Shown here: positions 25,759 to 38,500 of the stretch, piece by piece
Position numbering within the stretch: position 1 is the stretch's first letter
Layout of the letters: the number at the start of each line of letters is the position of its first letter
The notes under the pieces: generated by a model
The model's database searches: none
What the model was told of the DNA's origin: nothing
Seen by the model: the letters and a program-made list of their open reading frames with translations, nothing else
DNA from: Mytilus trossulus
Lineage: Eukaryota; Mollusca; Bivalvia; Mytilida; Mytilidae
Direction of reading: 5' to 3'
Length of the DNA: 64,000 nt
Assembly: GCF_036588685.1 (NCBI RefSeq)
Contig: NC_086378.1
Span: 27,815,578 to 27,879,577 of the forward strand
Program-made: the position numbers and the translations under genes

Positions 25759-28700
25759 TTATCTTCCTGCAATTGATGTTCCGTCCATTGGAACAAGTAG
25801 GTATCCCGAAAATGAACCATATATTTCGTCAGCTGCACCAAATAATCTTGTATTGTGATTTTTCATGTCGATATAAACAATATCCCCAGGTGCAAGTTTC
25901 AACGCTGCGCTATTGCTCCCGTAAGAGAAAAAATGACCACTGCCATATAAGGAATTAACATACACATAATTATGATATAGTTCCAGCCACATCGGTTGGC
26001 CTTCCTGTGAAAGAGCATGATAGCTAAAGATATAAACACCTGGAACCGACGCAGTGAAAATACCTGTGCTTATATTGAAATTGCCGCCATGGTTGGAGTA
26101 CAACTTATCCCAAACAACTTTTGTTGTATGTCGTCCTTCGTTTTGTTTTTTTGTTAAAACTGCGGAAAAGGCTTGAATCTGATTGGCGTGAGGACCTACA
26201 ATTTAAATTGTTATTAACCATGAAAGTTAGAAAGGCTACAGTCATCTTTGTTACCACATTTTGATTAATTAATTAAATCAAGAAATCACTAATCTAAGTA
26301 ATTAGAACGTTTGATTTAAATAAATAACTACTAGTACCACTAAACAAATCTATGCATTAGTAAAAATATCAAATATTCAATATTTTTATGCATCCATATC
26401 TTTCAGTTGTTTGACTGCGAGTGTTGCTGATTAAAGTCAATCAAGAAAAGCGCTGAATACTAACAAAATTTATAGAGAATTATTTACTTTCACTTTCCAT
26501 TTCATTTTTGCATAGATTTATGCAAAAGAAAGACAGATTCCATTTATAGACATATTACTATTTGGAAACTGAAATATCATGTAGAAAACTAGTTACAGTG
26601 AACACAAAGTATTACTTTACCTGATGGTGCAGTGTTCTGTTCAGATAATTTCATAATTGAAAATGTGCAGTATACAGCATTAGGCTGTCCAGACAAAGCG
26701 ACGGCGTCTCCGGAACGGCTACGGATACTCAATTTGTCTCCAGTTCTCATGTCCAATATAGCACTGTTTCCTGCGTTCGCCTGATGCGTCAGTTGCCCCC
26801 ATGCCGAATTTACATATATGGTATTCTTATATAAATCTAGGAATATTTTCTGAAATAAATGTTGATCACGGAATCACTGACTAATCAAAAAGTAAATACG
26901 TAACTAATCATTTGTAAGTCGTATTTCAAATTTGAAGTGTATTCTTTTTAGTTCTCAGTTTCAGATTTCAAATTTGAAGTGTATTCCTTTTTAGTTCTCA
27001 ATTTCAGGAAAAAGTACTTTATATTCTTTAGTACAAACAACTCTACGGCTGTCCAATAAGGAGCAGGATTTTCTTATCCTTTTGTAGTACGGATCATTCC
27101 TGGTTTTTGTTGGTGTTCGTGTTAGTCAGTCTTTATGTTTCTATGTAGAATTTGCATACTTTAATATACCCTTAAGTAATTTTTTGGTTTGTTATAGCGT
27201 TGTCAGTTACTTTACGACGTAAGTTTGAATGTTACTATGGTAGTCCAAATAATTATGACGTCTTGAAAGGCTATTATTTTTTTTCTTTGACGCCTTACAT
27301 CGACACAATAACTTGTTAAGGAGAGATAACTCTCTTAAAATATGCTAACTTAACCAAACGTCTCGTCTTGGCCATACCAAACGGACAACAGGGGCGCATC
27401 TCATAGCATCATGTATTCATTAAATTATGTTCATATACTGTTTCTTACACTTTATGGCATATAATGCTGTAACTAAATTAAAGTTTTTACAAAACGTGTT
27501 TGATTTAGTATCAGAGGAATGCAAAGGGGCGTACAATTATATTTTAACTCATGAAACCATTTTTTACGTTGCCCACTGTGCTGCTTGTTCGATATTCACT
27601 TTGCAGAATGTACTAATGCATATACACAGAAAAACTTGAGTAAAAGGCAGCAGTGGTATACCGATTAAAGTTCATGGAACATATTTCACTTGTTGCTAAA
27701 TGGAAAGCTATGCAGCTGATTGAATCTTTAAACGTGATTTGCTGGTTGGTTCATTGTAACTAATTGACTCCTGTTCTAATACAAATACCTACATGTCCAG
27801 ACTGTGAACGTGCAAAGTAATGAATCAAGAAAACTCCATCTGTCGGTGCCACAAAATATCCCGTTGTGCTATCATATCCATTTCCAAGGTTTGTGAAGAC
27901 TTTATCAAAGACAACAGTGCCACCGTTGGGAAGGGATACGTCTTTAGTAATTCCGGCTGTCATGGCTACAGGGTTTGAAGCACCTGAAACAGTTCAGAAA
28001 CCATGTGTCGGTTACACTTACAAATAATAAGAATAATTGTAAGCTGATGAACAATTCTCATAAATCCAATAAGAATATACATCAAGGCAAAAAAGTAAAT
28101 CAAAAACGAGTAAATCTAAGGCAATCGGACAACATTTGTGTTTGAACTTTATTTTGCCATTTGTTAAAGGACTTTCCGTTGTGAATTTTTCTTTCAGGTA
28201 TTTTTTGTTAATTTACCTTTTATAGACATGTGCACAGGGTAAGCCTCTGCAGCTAAGCAATGCAACAACCACAATGTGAATCCTCAGACTCAAAATATCA
28301 CAATCGGGAATCAATTATGAAATTAAGACATCATTTCAAAAGTTGTTAATATCTCCCGGCGCCCTCGTACAATAACTGAGCCAAACATTAAGTATATTGA
28401 TAAAAAGTTTATCATACAAATCTATATGAAAAATTTGTAATGAAAATCTGAATGCTTCTTATGTTCGTTCAACGTTACGAGAAATCACTTTGAAATTACT
28501 GACAAGAAAATGCCAGAACTTGGTTTCTGGAAGTCAAACATGTCTTAAGACATATTGTATGACAGATTTTGGTACTACCGTTAGACTCTTAATCAAAGCT
28601 GTCATATAATATTCCTTATCAGACTGGGATAAGGATAATCATAAGATATTGTTAAAATCATTGTGTCGTCTTTTACATATACTATTTCTCCCGATATAAT

Positions 28701-30923
28701 TGTTATGGAAAGAAATCCTCAATTTTTAGTTATTATAAACGGTATTTCACATGCTAATCACTATATGATCCTTGTAAACTCATCGAACCCTTAAACAAAC
28801 GTATTAATTAAGGTTATCTTACCAATGTTTAATTAGATATTTGAGTTTAGTTTTGCAAAACTACCGAGTTTATCGTTAGAAAATTAAAGCATGATAGCTA
28901 AATTTGTATTCTTTTCAAACGTTTTTTCTTTTTAAATATAAATACACGTCCACTTTCATTTTCTAGATAGAAATTACTATATCTATGTATTACATTTTTT
29001 TTTAATTTATTTAAATTTTTTACTCCTAACCATCCTATATATAGCTACTGCCTGTCGATACTTTTGTTTTTGGCATTGTACAAGTCATATCTTCTTTGAC
29101 TGTCCATGACGTTAAAATACTAAATCCCTGGAATGTCTTTTAGTTGATTTTAGTCTGTGATGCGTGATTTTTTATAAATAACTACTTTTGGCTTTTAACT
29201 ATATAAAATATAGTAATTTTGTTTATAACTTGATCATGAGTTTAAAAAAAACAACAGAAGCCACAGATTCAACTATGTGAATTACATTTTTGCTTTATTA
29301 TGCATATTGGTCTTTTGATGCTGTCCCTAGAAACTTAAGTCTTACACTGACTTTGCTTTGAGACCAAAACAGAACTTGCATTTTCAGATTAAGAAAGGTT
29401 ATGGGGATCACCCAGAAAGCATGATTTTGCATCAATTGTTCTATAGCTTCTTGGGCCTTCAGTGGCTCCAAAACCCTTCAAAAAAAATTTGCTTCGCTCT
29501 GCTCGCCGAAACATGTTTGCCAATACTTTTAAAAAAGGCTAGATACAACCAAACTTTAATACTGTGTATGTATGCAATACATGTATAGGCAGTTGAAAAT
29601 ATAGAAGATTCATTTATGCAGAGGAGGAGGATTAATTCTGATTAAATGGTACATATTAATGACTTGACTATACATGTATTATTTATAATAAACAAATAAA
29701 AATTGTATCTTTTAGAATATCATAAATATAGTTGTGAAAATAAATAATCAGTCCCTTGCTTTAATGAAAATGAAAAATCTTGCTTCAATAGTCCAGAAAA
29801 TAGATAACCTGTCCTCTTAGTTTACAAAAAAATTATAACCGATCCAAAACAAATCCTCCTAAAAAAGTTTTTTTTAAATAATACTAAAAACAAAACATGT
29901 AGGCTATAGCTGAAAGGAGAAAATACAAAGTATTCATAGCTCAGCATAGATGCATTTACCATCATCTTTTTTACTCTGTTGTAAAATAAAAATGAATTTA
30001 GTTGTTTTATGTTGCAATATGATTATTGATGATAACATACAGGTTATATATTTGTTTTTGAAACTCTTGATTCGTAAAGATTTTAATTTCATGGCAAAGA
30101 CAAAGGATTGTAAAAAAATAATGGCCAGATTTATGTTTACTTTTGCATTATGAACGATCGGAGAAGCAGATATTGCCTTAAACATTCACATTTTAATCTT
30201 ACTTTAAAATATCAAAATCAATTAAACTCACTTGATCTTCCAGAAAATATAAGTCCTCCAGTGAATGTGGCGTATATTTCAGCAGCCCTACCATACACAT
30301 TGAAGCTATTGTGATCTGAGGCCTGGACGTATACAGTATCTCCTTTTTCCAACTGAAGTATTACTGTGTTCCCAGCTGCATCAGAATTATGCTTTTGCTC
30401 GTCATCGTAAATAGAGACAAGGTAAATACCATTCCGGTATAACTTCATCAAATTTGTATCAGACGAGGTATAACTTAATGCGTAGAAATGGAAGACATAT
30501 ATTCCTGGAACTTGGACATGGAACTTACCATCACTTGTAAACTTAGCATTGAAATTGGTAATGTCTTTTGAATAGGAAACTATTGTTCCTTTTGTAACAT
30601 GTCCATCGTTGTCAAAACCTTTTGTGAATACAGAAACGTCTTGGCCGTAAGCTGAAACCAATCACAATATATGATGATATAGATTGAAAGTTTAAATGAC
30701 TTGCTATACTAATAATCTTAAGTTTTTTTCATGTAGTGTTATTTTCCATTCGTTAGATGTGTTTTGTGAGTATTTGGATTTTCCATTTGTTAAGAGACTT
30801 TCCGATTAGAATTTTCTTTGGAGTTCGGTTACTTCGTTATTTTCCTTTTTATATAGATAAATTAATCTAATAGTTTGGCTTACCTACTCCGAAACTAGCT
30901 GCACAAAAAATCCATAAAAGCAT
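25759..30923 (-). CDS. Secreted tri-C1q-domain protein, gene 1 of the cluster
   Basis: Five exons: 30923-30884, 30651-30232, 27983-27793, 26849-26621, 26195-25759 (1317 nt, 438 aa). Every junction has GT-AG and the frame is kept (phases 1,1,0,1). Exon 1 is a 13-codon signal peptide (MLLWIFCAASFGV). Exon 2 (aa 14-153) is a complete C1q domain (DITNFNAKFTSDGKF, VPGIYVFHFYAL, GDTVYVQ, YATFTGGL). Exons 3 and 4 (about 154-293) together make a second C1q domain, split after QSGH. Exon 5 (294-438) is the third (GGNFNISTGIF, VPGVYIFSYHAL, GSFSGYLLVP). There is no collagen stalk. C1q-fold domains form trimers; soluble bivalve members act as lectin-like recognition proteins, so the product is probably secreted into haemolymph or another extracellular fluid. 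Domain 2 is odd: its last strand reads YCTFSIMKLS instead of the usual FSGxLL. Overlapping AATAAA signals lie at 25635-25625, about 125 nt after the stop. Confidence 0.93.
28130..29600. repeat. Repeats in intron 2 of C1q gene 1
   Basis: Short fragments at 28130-28220 (AAAGGACTTTCCGTTGTGAA) and a longer one at about 29040-29240 (CTGCCTGTCGATACTTTTG). Nothing coding in the rest of introns 2 and 3. Confidence 0.4.
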
Positions 30924-33243
30924 ATTGAATATTCTAGTACACTAAGAAACATGTTCTAAAGTCACTTCCAAGAGGTCAACATGATAACCTAGAAATATAC
31001 CAAAGCTAATAGATATGCATAAGTACACTATCAACAAATTTGAGTCCCTTCAAAGATTTTGCATTGTGTTGAGGAATTTTAACCACCAAATAGGAAAACA
31101 AAACTTTTGTAAAATAAAAAAACGACCCATTTATAAATCTGTATGTACTCTGCTGCCCTATTTAAACGATTAAAAGAAATGTGGCATATTTGTCAATATG
31201 TCAGTAACACCCACAAAAAAAACAGACATCTTTTTATTTGCTACTTGGAACAAACTTTTCTGTTCTCTAGATCTGATTTGACTGAGTCTTAAACTTTCCC
31301 ATTCTCAGATACCATGATTCTTGTAGAGCTATTATCATTGTTTTACTGCTGTTGTAAAAGCCCCAACACCACATTACAATTAAGATCAATGATAAATATG
31401 CGATGAAATTTTCTTCTGACAAAAAAAAAACGTGAAACAAATAATCTAGCACAATTGTTCATCTAACATGAAAAGAACTCTAATTTGATTACAGTATGAT
31501 ATAATTAAATATAAGGGATAAAATTAAAAGAATCGAAGTTTCAAGTTGAAATGTGAATCAATTTAAGTTGCAATAGATAGGGTAAGAATCGTCTTGTTTA
31601 TTGAATAAAGAATTGGTTGTTAAGAATTGACTATTCGAAAATAGCCATACGAAAGATTATTGTTATACACATTTGCACTTTCACTGTACAACAATATGAT
31701 ACCTATGTTTTGCCACCGCACAAGATCATGTTTCTCTAACCGTTGATGCCATCTTTAAACTATATCTATTAGGTGTGTACTGGTTTATATTTTAAATCTT
31801 AGATGCATGATTTATGATATTAGTTGCTATTGGCTTAAACAAGCTATCAGAAATTGTGAATACTCTCAGTGTGCTTGTTACCTGAGACTGTTGCAACATA
31901 GTTATGGCATAGAAAGGATGATATCTACACTGCATTAGTTTTAGGGTCATCATCACGAATTGATTGACTAATACGATAGTCGGTTGCTCCACTCGACACC
32001 GACATGTTTTTTCTATCATATCTTTATTAAATAAAGGAAACAGTATTATAGGTGGCTTGGTAGTATTTGAATTCCAGAATTTAGGTTGCTCTGTTATGAA
32101 CCCTACCTAAGTCAATGTATCTGAACGCTGTGATTGGACAACAAATACAGGACCAACTGAACTTACTTTCCTAAGCTGAGGGATGAATCAGGTGTAGAAA
32201 AATGTGGACTTATTTTACATACATGTAAAGATAAAAATGAATGTTAAGATTTTTTTTAAATTGTGTATTCACCACATGATAAAAGACCTAAAAGCACTAG
32301 AGGCCTTAGGTTTTTCAAAATAGCATTAAAAAGTAAACGGTCATGATACACATTCATATTCATTTCTGAATAGTAAAATGAAAGAAGTCTTTTGTTTATG
32401 TGTTACATATTTGTTTTTCGTTGATTTTTTATATAAATAAGGCCGTTAGTTTTCTCGTTTGAATTGTTTTATATTGTCATACGGGGGCCTTTAATAGCTG
32501 ACTATTCGGTATGGACTTTGTTCATTGTTGAATGCCGTATGGTGGCCTATAATTGTTAATGTCTGTGTCATTTTGGTCTCTTGTGGACAGTTGTCTCATT
32601 GGCAATCATACCACATCTTCTTTTTTATATTAAGTTAACTGTGAATGTAGAATTTTTAGCAGTGTTACAAAGTGGTGAAAATTCTAAAAAGGCTCTCATT
32701 ATCCCCTTTTGGAAAGGAAATACTACCGTGCCACATATACCGCTGTTCGAAATTCAAATCGAGAAAGAAAAAAACAAAACCGGGTTACAAACTAAAACTG
32801 AGGGAAACGTATCAAATATAAGAGACTATTAGCCAGTTTCGTCGAAGGGTCTGAAATTTCGCCGTGTCTTATACCTAACTGTGATAGTTTGACTGATAGT
32901 AGACTAGCAAAGCGGATGATGCATGCATACCTTACCATGCATACCTTATTCCAATGAACTGTTCCTTGTGTGTACTTACAGACCATGGCAAGGCCGTCAT
33001 GTTATGTAGAACGTGCTACTATATAGATAAATTATACAAATAGATTACAAAGTTAAGGTTAAATTGAACTTGAAGAAGATAACCTGGAATATTACTTAGT
33101 TTCGTCTGTTAGAAAATGTCTTTAAAAGACGACGTTTTTGATATTTGAAAATCCTTAAGTAAAAGCGCCACGTTAAATATTGTATTTGTTATCAAATCAA
33201 TTAGTTATACTTGCATTTGGAAAAAAAGTATCTTAAAAAAATA
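30924..33243. repeat. Intergenic region between C1q genes 1 and 2, proximal part
   Basis: Repeats at 31790-32020 (GAGACTGTTGCAACATAGTT), 32400-32632 and 32700-32830. No gene seen. Confidence 0.5.
30973..30988 (-). promoter_or_regulatory. Conserved 16-bp upstream element of C1q gene 1
   Basis: Read on the minus strand as GTTATCATGTTGACCT, it starts 65 and ends 50 bases before the gene 1 ATG. The same 16-mer with one difference occurs at the same distance before gene 2. It may be a core-promoter or factor site (TGACCT resembles a nuclear-receptor half-site), or simply shared ancestry. Confidence 0.4.
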
Positions 33244-33293
33244 GGTTTTACCTTCAAATAATTATCAAAGGTACCAGGATTATATAAATTAGG

Positions 33294-33337
33294 ACGCCAG
33301 ACGCGCGTTTCGTCTACATAAGACTCATTAGTGACGC
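33294..33337 (-). ncRNA. Hammerhead ribozyme motif with one inactivating change
   Basis: On the minus strand: GCGTCA, CTAATGA, GTC-TTATGTA-GAC, GAAA, CGCGCGTC, TGGCGT. The only core deviation is CUAAUGA for CUGAUGA, expected to abolish cleavage. The repeat extends over about 33244-33395. Confidence 0.55.
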
Positions 33338-33702
33338 TCATATCAAAATATTTATAAAACCAAACAAGTACAAAGTTGAAGAGCATTGCAAGCATCACCT
33401 AATCTTTATGTGTTTCTATTGATGAAAATTATAATATCATTTATATATAAAATCATATAACAAATTCCATGCAACGACGACGTGAGGAATTTAAATGACC
33501 ATTAGGGTCGTTTACGGTTATCGTGTATCACAAACTCTTCCATAGGCAGTTTGACTTAAGGTGTTGATTTCAATTTGTTACATAACTGGGTCGATGTATG
33601 TTTATAAATTTTTAAACTATTAAAAATGTAGGTTTCAACTCCCTCAGGCAAAGTTGACTTAAGATGAATTTGGCTATTTATTTTAGGTATTTTTGACATA
33701 TA

Positions 33703-35001
33703 CAGTCCGCCAAAAGTTAAGCGCCACCTGTTTTTATTGCACATATTTTTTTTCAAATTTAAAAAATCAATTATTCCACGAAAACAATAAAACAATCATA
33801 TAGCAATTTTGCTAATGTATACCATAAACAAACCAGAAATGTAATTTTAGTCACTTATGAAGGTTTTATGCATGTAGGTTGTCCGTTCATAGAAATAGTG
33901 TAAATTACTGAATTCAGAAACAGAATTTAAGTTTCACTTTGATTTTATTTTTTTACAAAAAATGATCACCCAATATTATTTAAACTTTCTACACATAAGC
34001 TTTGGTGTGTTTGACAATTTTAATGACAACATTTGAGTCAATAGCATGCATAACAACCTCACTTCCGGTCGAGTTTCAAAACACGACGTTTCATTCTCGG
34101 TATAAGCCTTCAAGCTTTAGGAAATCTGTTGCATTTAACAACAAATACCACTTTTAAATCGACAAATTATTGTGAAGGTGGAACTCTGTGATTGAGATTT
34201 CCGCCAATGGCATCTCAAACATGTTTGATAGGGTTTATGTATGGGGACATGGAAGGCTAAAAAAATAGTGAAAATGGCTTGTTGCTCTTTGGACTCGGTT
34301 AAAATCCTTGTTCTGTGTGTTCTAGCGTTGTCGTCCATGTACAAGAGTCTTGGCAATGTAGACGCAAGTGGGGGATTATTAAAATGAGGGACTACAATGT
34401 TTTAAGGCTCCAAATCTCTGTTTTTCTGTCCGTTTATGCTACCCTGCAGAACATGCAAACCCAGCTTATAACGGTATCAGAAGCAACCCCGTACTGTAAC
34501 ACCACCAGCACTGAATACAGTCCTTGTGCAAATATTGTTTTTGGTCGTAGGCCGTTTTGTTTCCCCGCGAAATTCGTATTTTCGCGTCTACTAGCAGTAA
34601 AAGAAACTGACTACCATCTGAACAATGAGTGTTTTGTCAGCTTCTTATGTTCAAGCATAGATAGTCATTATCCCATTAAAACCTGACGGTGGAGTGCCTT
34701 CCTGTAAGTACAGGTCTCTATACACCAAGACTTGCTCTTCAGTTGCCTCTGAGAAGTCGACTGACCAATGTACGAACACTAACACGACTATCTGTAGAAA
34801 CTGTGTATTTGTAAACGCGCAGATGACATTTGATAAGAGGTTGCTTGACTGCTTTATCGGAGTTCAATCTTTTTGGTCGTAATTGATTTTCTTAGTGTAT
34901 GTTAACGGTAATTCATAACACCAAACTTTAATATTTTTTTCGCAATAGTTAAAAAAATATTGCGAGTTATATTTCGGTGGTGCTTAACTTTTGGCGGACT
35001 G
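33703..35001 (-). mobile_element. Tc1/mariner-like transposon with decayed transposase
   Basis: Inverted ends CAGTCCGCCAAAAGTTAAGC (33703-33722) and its complement ending at 35001 are flanked by TA on both sides; length 1299 bp. On the minus strand around 34135-34360 the reading LYMDDNARTHRTRI matches the Asp-containing motif of Tc1 transposases; a frameshift later SPYINPIKHV matches the next conserved block, followed by a stop. The transposase is therefore a pseudogene. Confidence 0.85.
34135..34380 (-). pseudogene. Tc1-like transposase remnant
   Basis: Minus-strand blocks YMDDNARTHRTRI and, in another frame, SPYINPIKHV with a stop where the conserved Trp should be. Only the C-terminal catalytic part is readable by eye; upstream frames are broken. 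Confidence 0.75.
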
Positions 35002-35066
35002 TATATTATAGCTCTTCAACGGTTTCTGTACTTATTCATCCTTGTATTTCAAATGTTTGGCTTTGA

Positions 35067-35108
35067 GCGTTCCTGATGAAGGTAAATCCAGAAAAGTATT
35101 TCGGACGC
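35067..35108 (+). ncRNA. Hammerhead ribozyme-like motif
   Basis: GCGTTC, CTGATGA, AGGTAAATCCA, GAAA, AAGTATTT, C, GGACGC in order. Helix I pairs over six bases and helix III AAGT/ATTT pairs. Only the first pair of helix II (A-A) departs from the consensus G-C. Confidence 0.5.
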
Positions 35109-35394
35109 AAGAAATTATTTAACGGGTTGTTTTAATTTTTTTTATCACTAGGTCGATACCTCTGCTGGTGGACTATCCGTCCCTGAGTGTCTCATCAGCT
35201 CAGAAGTCAGTTCTTTGGTATTGACATGATTTAACAAACTTTTTTAAATCATTAAAAAGTTAAGGTTTCAACTCCTTCAGGCAAAGTTGACTTTAGATGA
35301 AATTGGCTATTTATTATAGGTATTTTTGTCATATATATAGCTCTTTAACGTTGTTGGTGCTTATACATCCTCGGATTTGAAATGTTTGGCTTAA

Positions 35395-35436
35395 GCGTTT
35401 CTGATGAAGAAAAATCCAGAAAAGCGCCTCGAACGC
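35395..35436 (+). ncRNA. Hammerhead ribozyme-like motif
   Basis: GCGTTT, CTGATGA, helix II region AGAAAAATCCA, GAAA, AAGCGCCT, C, GAACGC. Helix I pairs fully; one A-C mismatch in helix III and a weak helix II suggest decay. Confidence 0.45.
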
Positions 35437-35579
35437 AAGAAGTTTTTTAAAGTGTTGTTTTCAATTTTTTTGACAACACTTTTGTAACTGTAGATCACTA
35501 GTCTACTACAAATGCATACTACTTTACTGTTACTGTAAATACTAAATGTTTCTTAACTCATTGTATACTGTAGATGTTT

Positions 35580-38500
35580 AGCTAGCTATAAACCCAGGTT
35601 CAATCCACGTTTTTCTACATAAGAAAATGCCTGTACGAAGTCAGGAATATGAAAGTTGTTATCCATTCGTTTAATGTGTTTGGACTTTTGATTTTGCCAT
35701 TTGATTTTGGACTTTCCTTTTTGAATTTTCCTCGGAGTTCAGTATTTTTTTGTTTTTACTTTTTTCCATTATTTTTCGTTGTATACCAATTTATGTGGAT
35801 TTCGTGGAACAACAGATGAACCACTAGATTAAGTGTTCAACAAAAAACAAATGTTCAATAGCTATAGGCTGGTATCGGTACCCACGAAATTAAATGAATC
35901 GAAAGTATACTAGATTTGAAATGTGTGCGATAGACTACACCAGACTCATTGAAGACGCAAGAATAAAAAAAATATGAAGAGATTTGAGTAAAGAATAAGC
36001 AAAATACACCTTCAGTGATCTATTCCTCGGGTTGAAAATCCTGCAGTACTGTACACCAACTACTTTCGCGATCGATTGATTTTCGAGACTTTCGCGAGTA
36101 GAATATTAACGCCAATATAAATCGTCTCTACAGAGGGATGAAAAATACCAGAGGGACAGGCAAATTCATAAACTGACAACCCCATGGCTAAAACAAAAAC
36201 CAAACAGTATACAATAATTCCCCATGTTAAACTGACAATATTACGTCTAAAAGTAATAAGCTACAATGCTATTCAATAACAAAAATGGTTACATACGCCA
36301 CAAATTTAATACCATAAGGCTTATTTTGTAAATAGTGAACAAAAAGCTAAAACAGAGGAACAAGTGATCAGTATGCTGGAATTTCTTATTAACAACATAT
36401 TTGTATAATTTTGAGGTAGAAATTTTCAACAAAATTACGGCATTCATATGGGAACGAACGGTGCATTTTGATTGCCAACTTCATCTTTATTTGTATTCGA
36501 GTCGGACTTCTTGCAGACACTTGTCAAAAACAAAACCTTTAATGAATTAAATGTTTCCTCATATATCTAGGCCTCCAGAACTAGAAATTAAAGGAACAAA
36601 ATACACAGCCTTTTGCGCCTCATTTTAAGACTTGTACTCGAATTTGAAATAAGCGGTCATCTCAGTTAAAGAATCTATGACAAACGATAGAAAATCATCG
36701 GTTTATACCAAGTCCTTGTTGATAAATATTCCGCATTAACTTATAAAATAATGCATGATGGTCTTGGAGTATAGATTCTAGGAACTGAGAGTCGTTATCA
36801 TTTTAACAACGTGTTATACCGTACTTTTTATTTGTCTTTGTAGATTTTAAACCTAAACTATTTGGTTCATTTCTAGTAATATTAGATAAGCGTTGCTCGG
36901 TATATATACATGCAGACATTGAGTTATTGTGTAAATAGTTATGAAAGGTACCAGGATTATAATTTAATACTCCAGACGCGCGTTTTAATATACTAGTAGT
37001 GTAATGGTCATCTTTATATTCCTGTCTTTCCTTGCTTATAGACTTTGTCTGTATAATCTATGTCTCATTTTAAAATTTTGTGTTGAAATAGCTATTTGTT
37101 TGTATGAAAGTTGTTTTTCATTCGTTTTATGTCTTTGAGCATTTTATTATGCCATATGATAAAGGAGTTTCCGTTCAGATTTGTTTTATCTTATTAATCA
37201 CATACTGTTACGTATCTATATTGCAAAACAAGATTACGTTTAGTGCGTATAAGTTCACTATTTAAGGATCTTCATCAAAACATTTTTTGAAGTTGTTTTG
37301 AGTCTCTATTTACCATTTAGCGTCTCAAGAATTTATTATTTTTTTTTTTAAACGTTTCTTGGCCTTGGACTTAATGTAATGACTATCACGATTACACTTG
37401 TCTTCGGTTAACTCAACTATAATAGGTGTGGGCAGACGATTTGCAACCATCAGTAAACTCGAAAAAAGTAGGTGCAGGCAGACGATTTATAAAACGTGGC
37501 ACTGTACGGATTCATAATACGTCATTCCATCATTGTGTTATTGTTCTGTCATAGTTTTTGTTTTTTAGTCTTTCGTTTTTGCTGATATGCTTTGTCTATA
37601 TGCCTTTTTGTGTTTCTTTGATACATATGACGTGGCTCTGTACCAATACATCCCGTCATTGTGTTATTGTGTTAAAGTACATTTTTGTAATATTGTATGC
37701 CATTTTTGCTAATTTGCTTTTTCTAAAGGCATTTTTGTGATTTTCGTTACACAGTTGTTTGTTTTTATAGTGATGAAGATTATAGAACAATATTGACTGC
37801 TGTACCCCTTTTATTGACATTTTTACCGAAAATGTCTCTTTGTTTGGTTTACACATCGTTGTCAATATAATTGAATATGATGCGACAGTCATATAAGTGA
37901 GAGGTTTAGCTAGGTATAAAACCAGGTTTAATCCACCATTTTCTACATAAAAAAATGTCTGTACCAAGTCAGGTAGGTAACAGTTGTTACCCATTCGTTT
38001 GATGGTTTTTTTGTGATTTTACTTTTGAGAAAATGCGCGGACTGCTTTCCTTTTGCAATTTATCACTGTTAATAAAAAAAAATAGTTAAAATAGTACTAT
38101 TGTACTCTAATCGATATAATTATATGTTAACATTGTTTTGTAGTATCTATAAATATGATAATGTATTGTGCTTCTTGCTCGGCTACTTGATACATATTAT
38201 GTAAATAATTGTCTAAGTGTTTCAAAAGAAGGGAAATAAAGTACTATTGACACGGTGCAAACTCAATGAACTGAGGAACAATAAGGAAACAAAAGAACCA
38301 TTTTAATCAGAGTTAAAATATTAATTCTCGATTTTCGCGAACAAATTTAAACCCAACAGACAGATTCCCTAGATTTCTTGTAAAAATTAAATAGAAAGGG
38401 AACCCTCCACTAGATTGCCGGACTAGTGAATTAAATTGTTAACAGCGTGCAATATATTGTTGTATAAACAAGAACAAGAATTTATGGAAGTGGTTTTGGT

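Larger units (their letters stand above)
33618..35475 (+). mobile_element. Dimeric hammerhead-bearing repeat interrupted by a Tc1-like element
   Basis: Two monomers: body 1 at 33618-33702 plus 35002-35066 (split by the Tc1 insertion), hammerhead 1 at 35067-35108, body 2 at about 35140-35394, hammerhead 2 at 35395-35436. The cleavage sites are 328 bases apart. Helix I is GCGTTC/GGACGC in copy 1 and GCGTTT/GAACGC in copy 2, a change that keeps pairing. Helix II starts with an A-A mismatch, so activity is uncertain. Confidence 0.6.

Noticed and set aside
34315-34686. 123-codon plus-strand frame
   Set aside because: Antisense to the decayed Tc1 transposase; no independent coding evidence.
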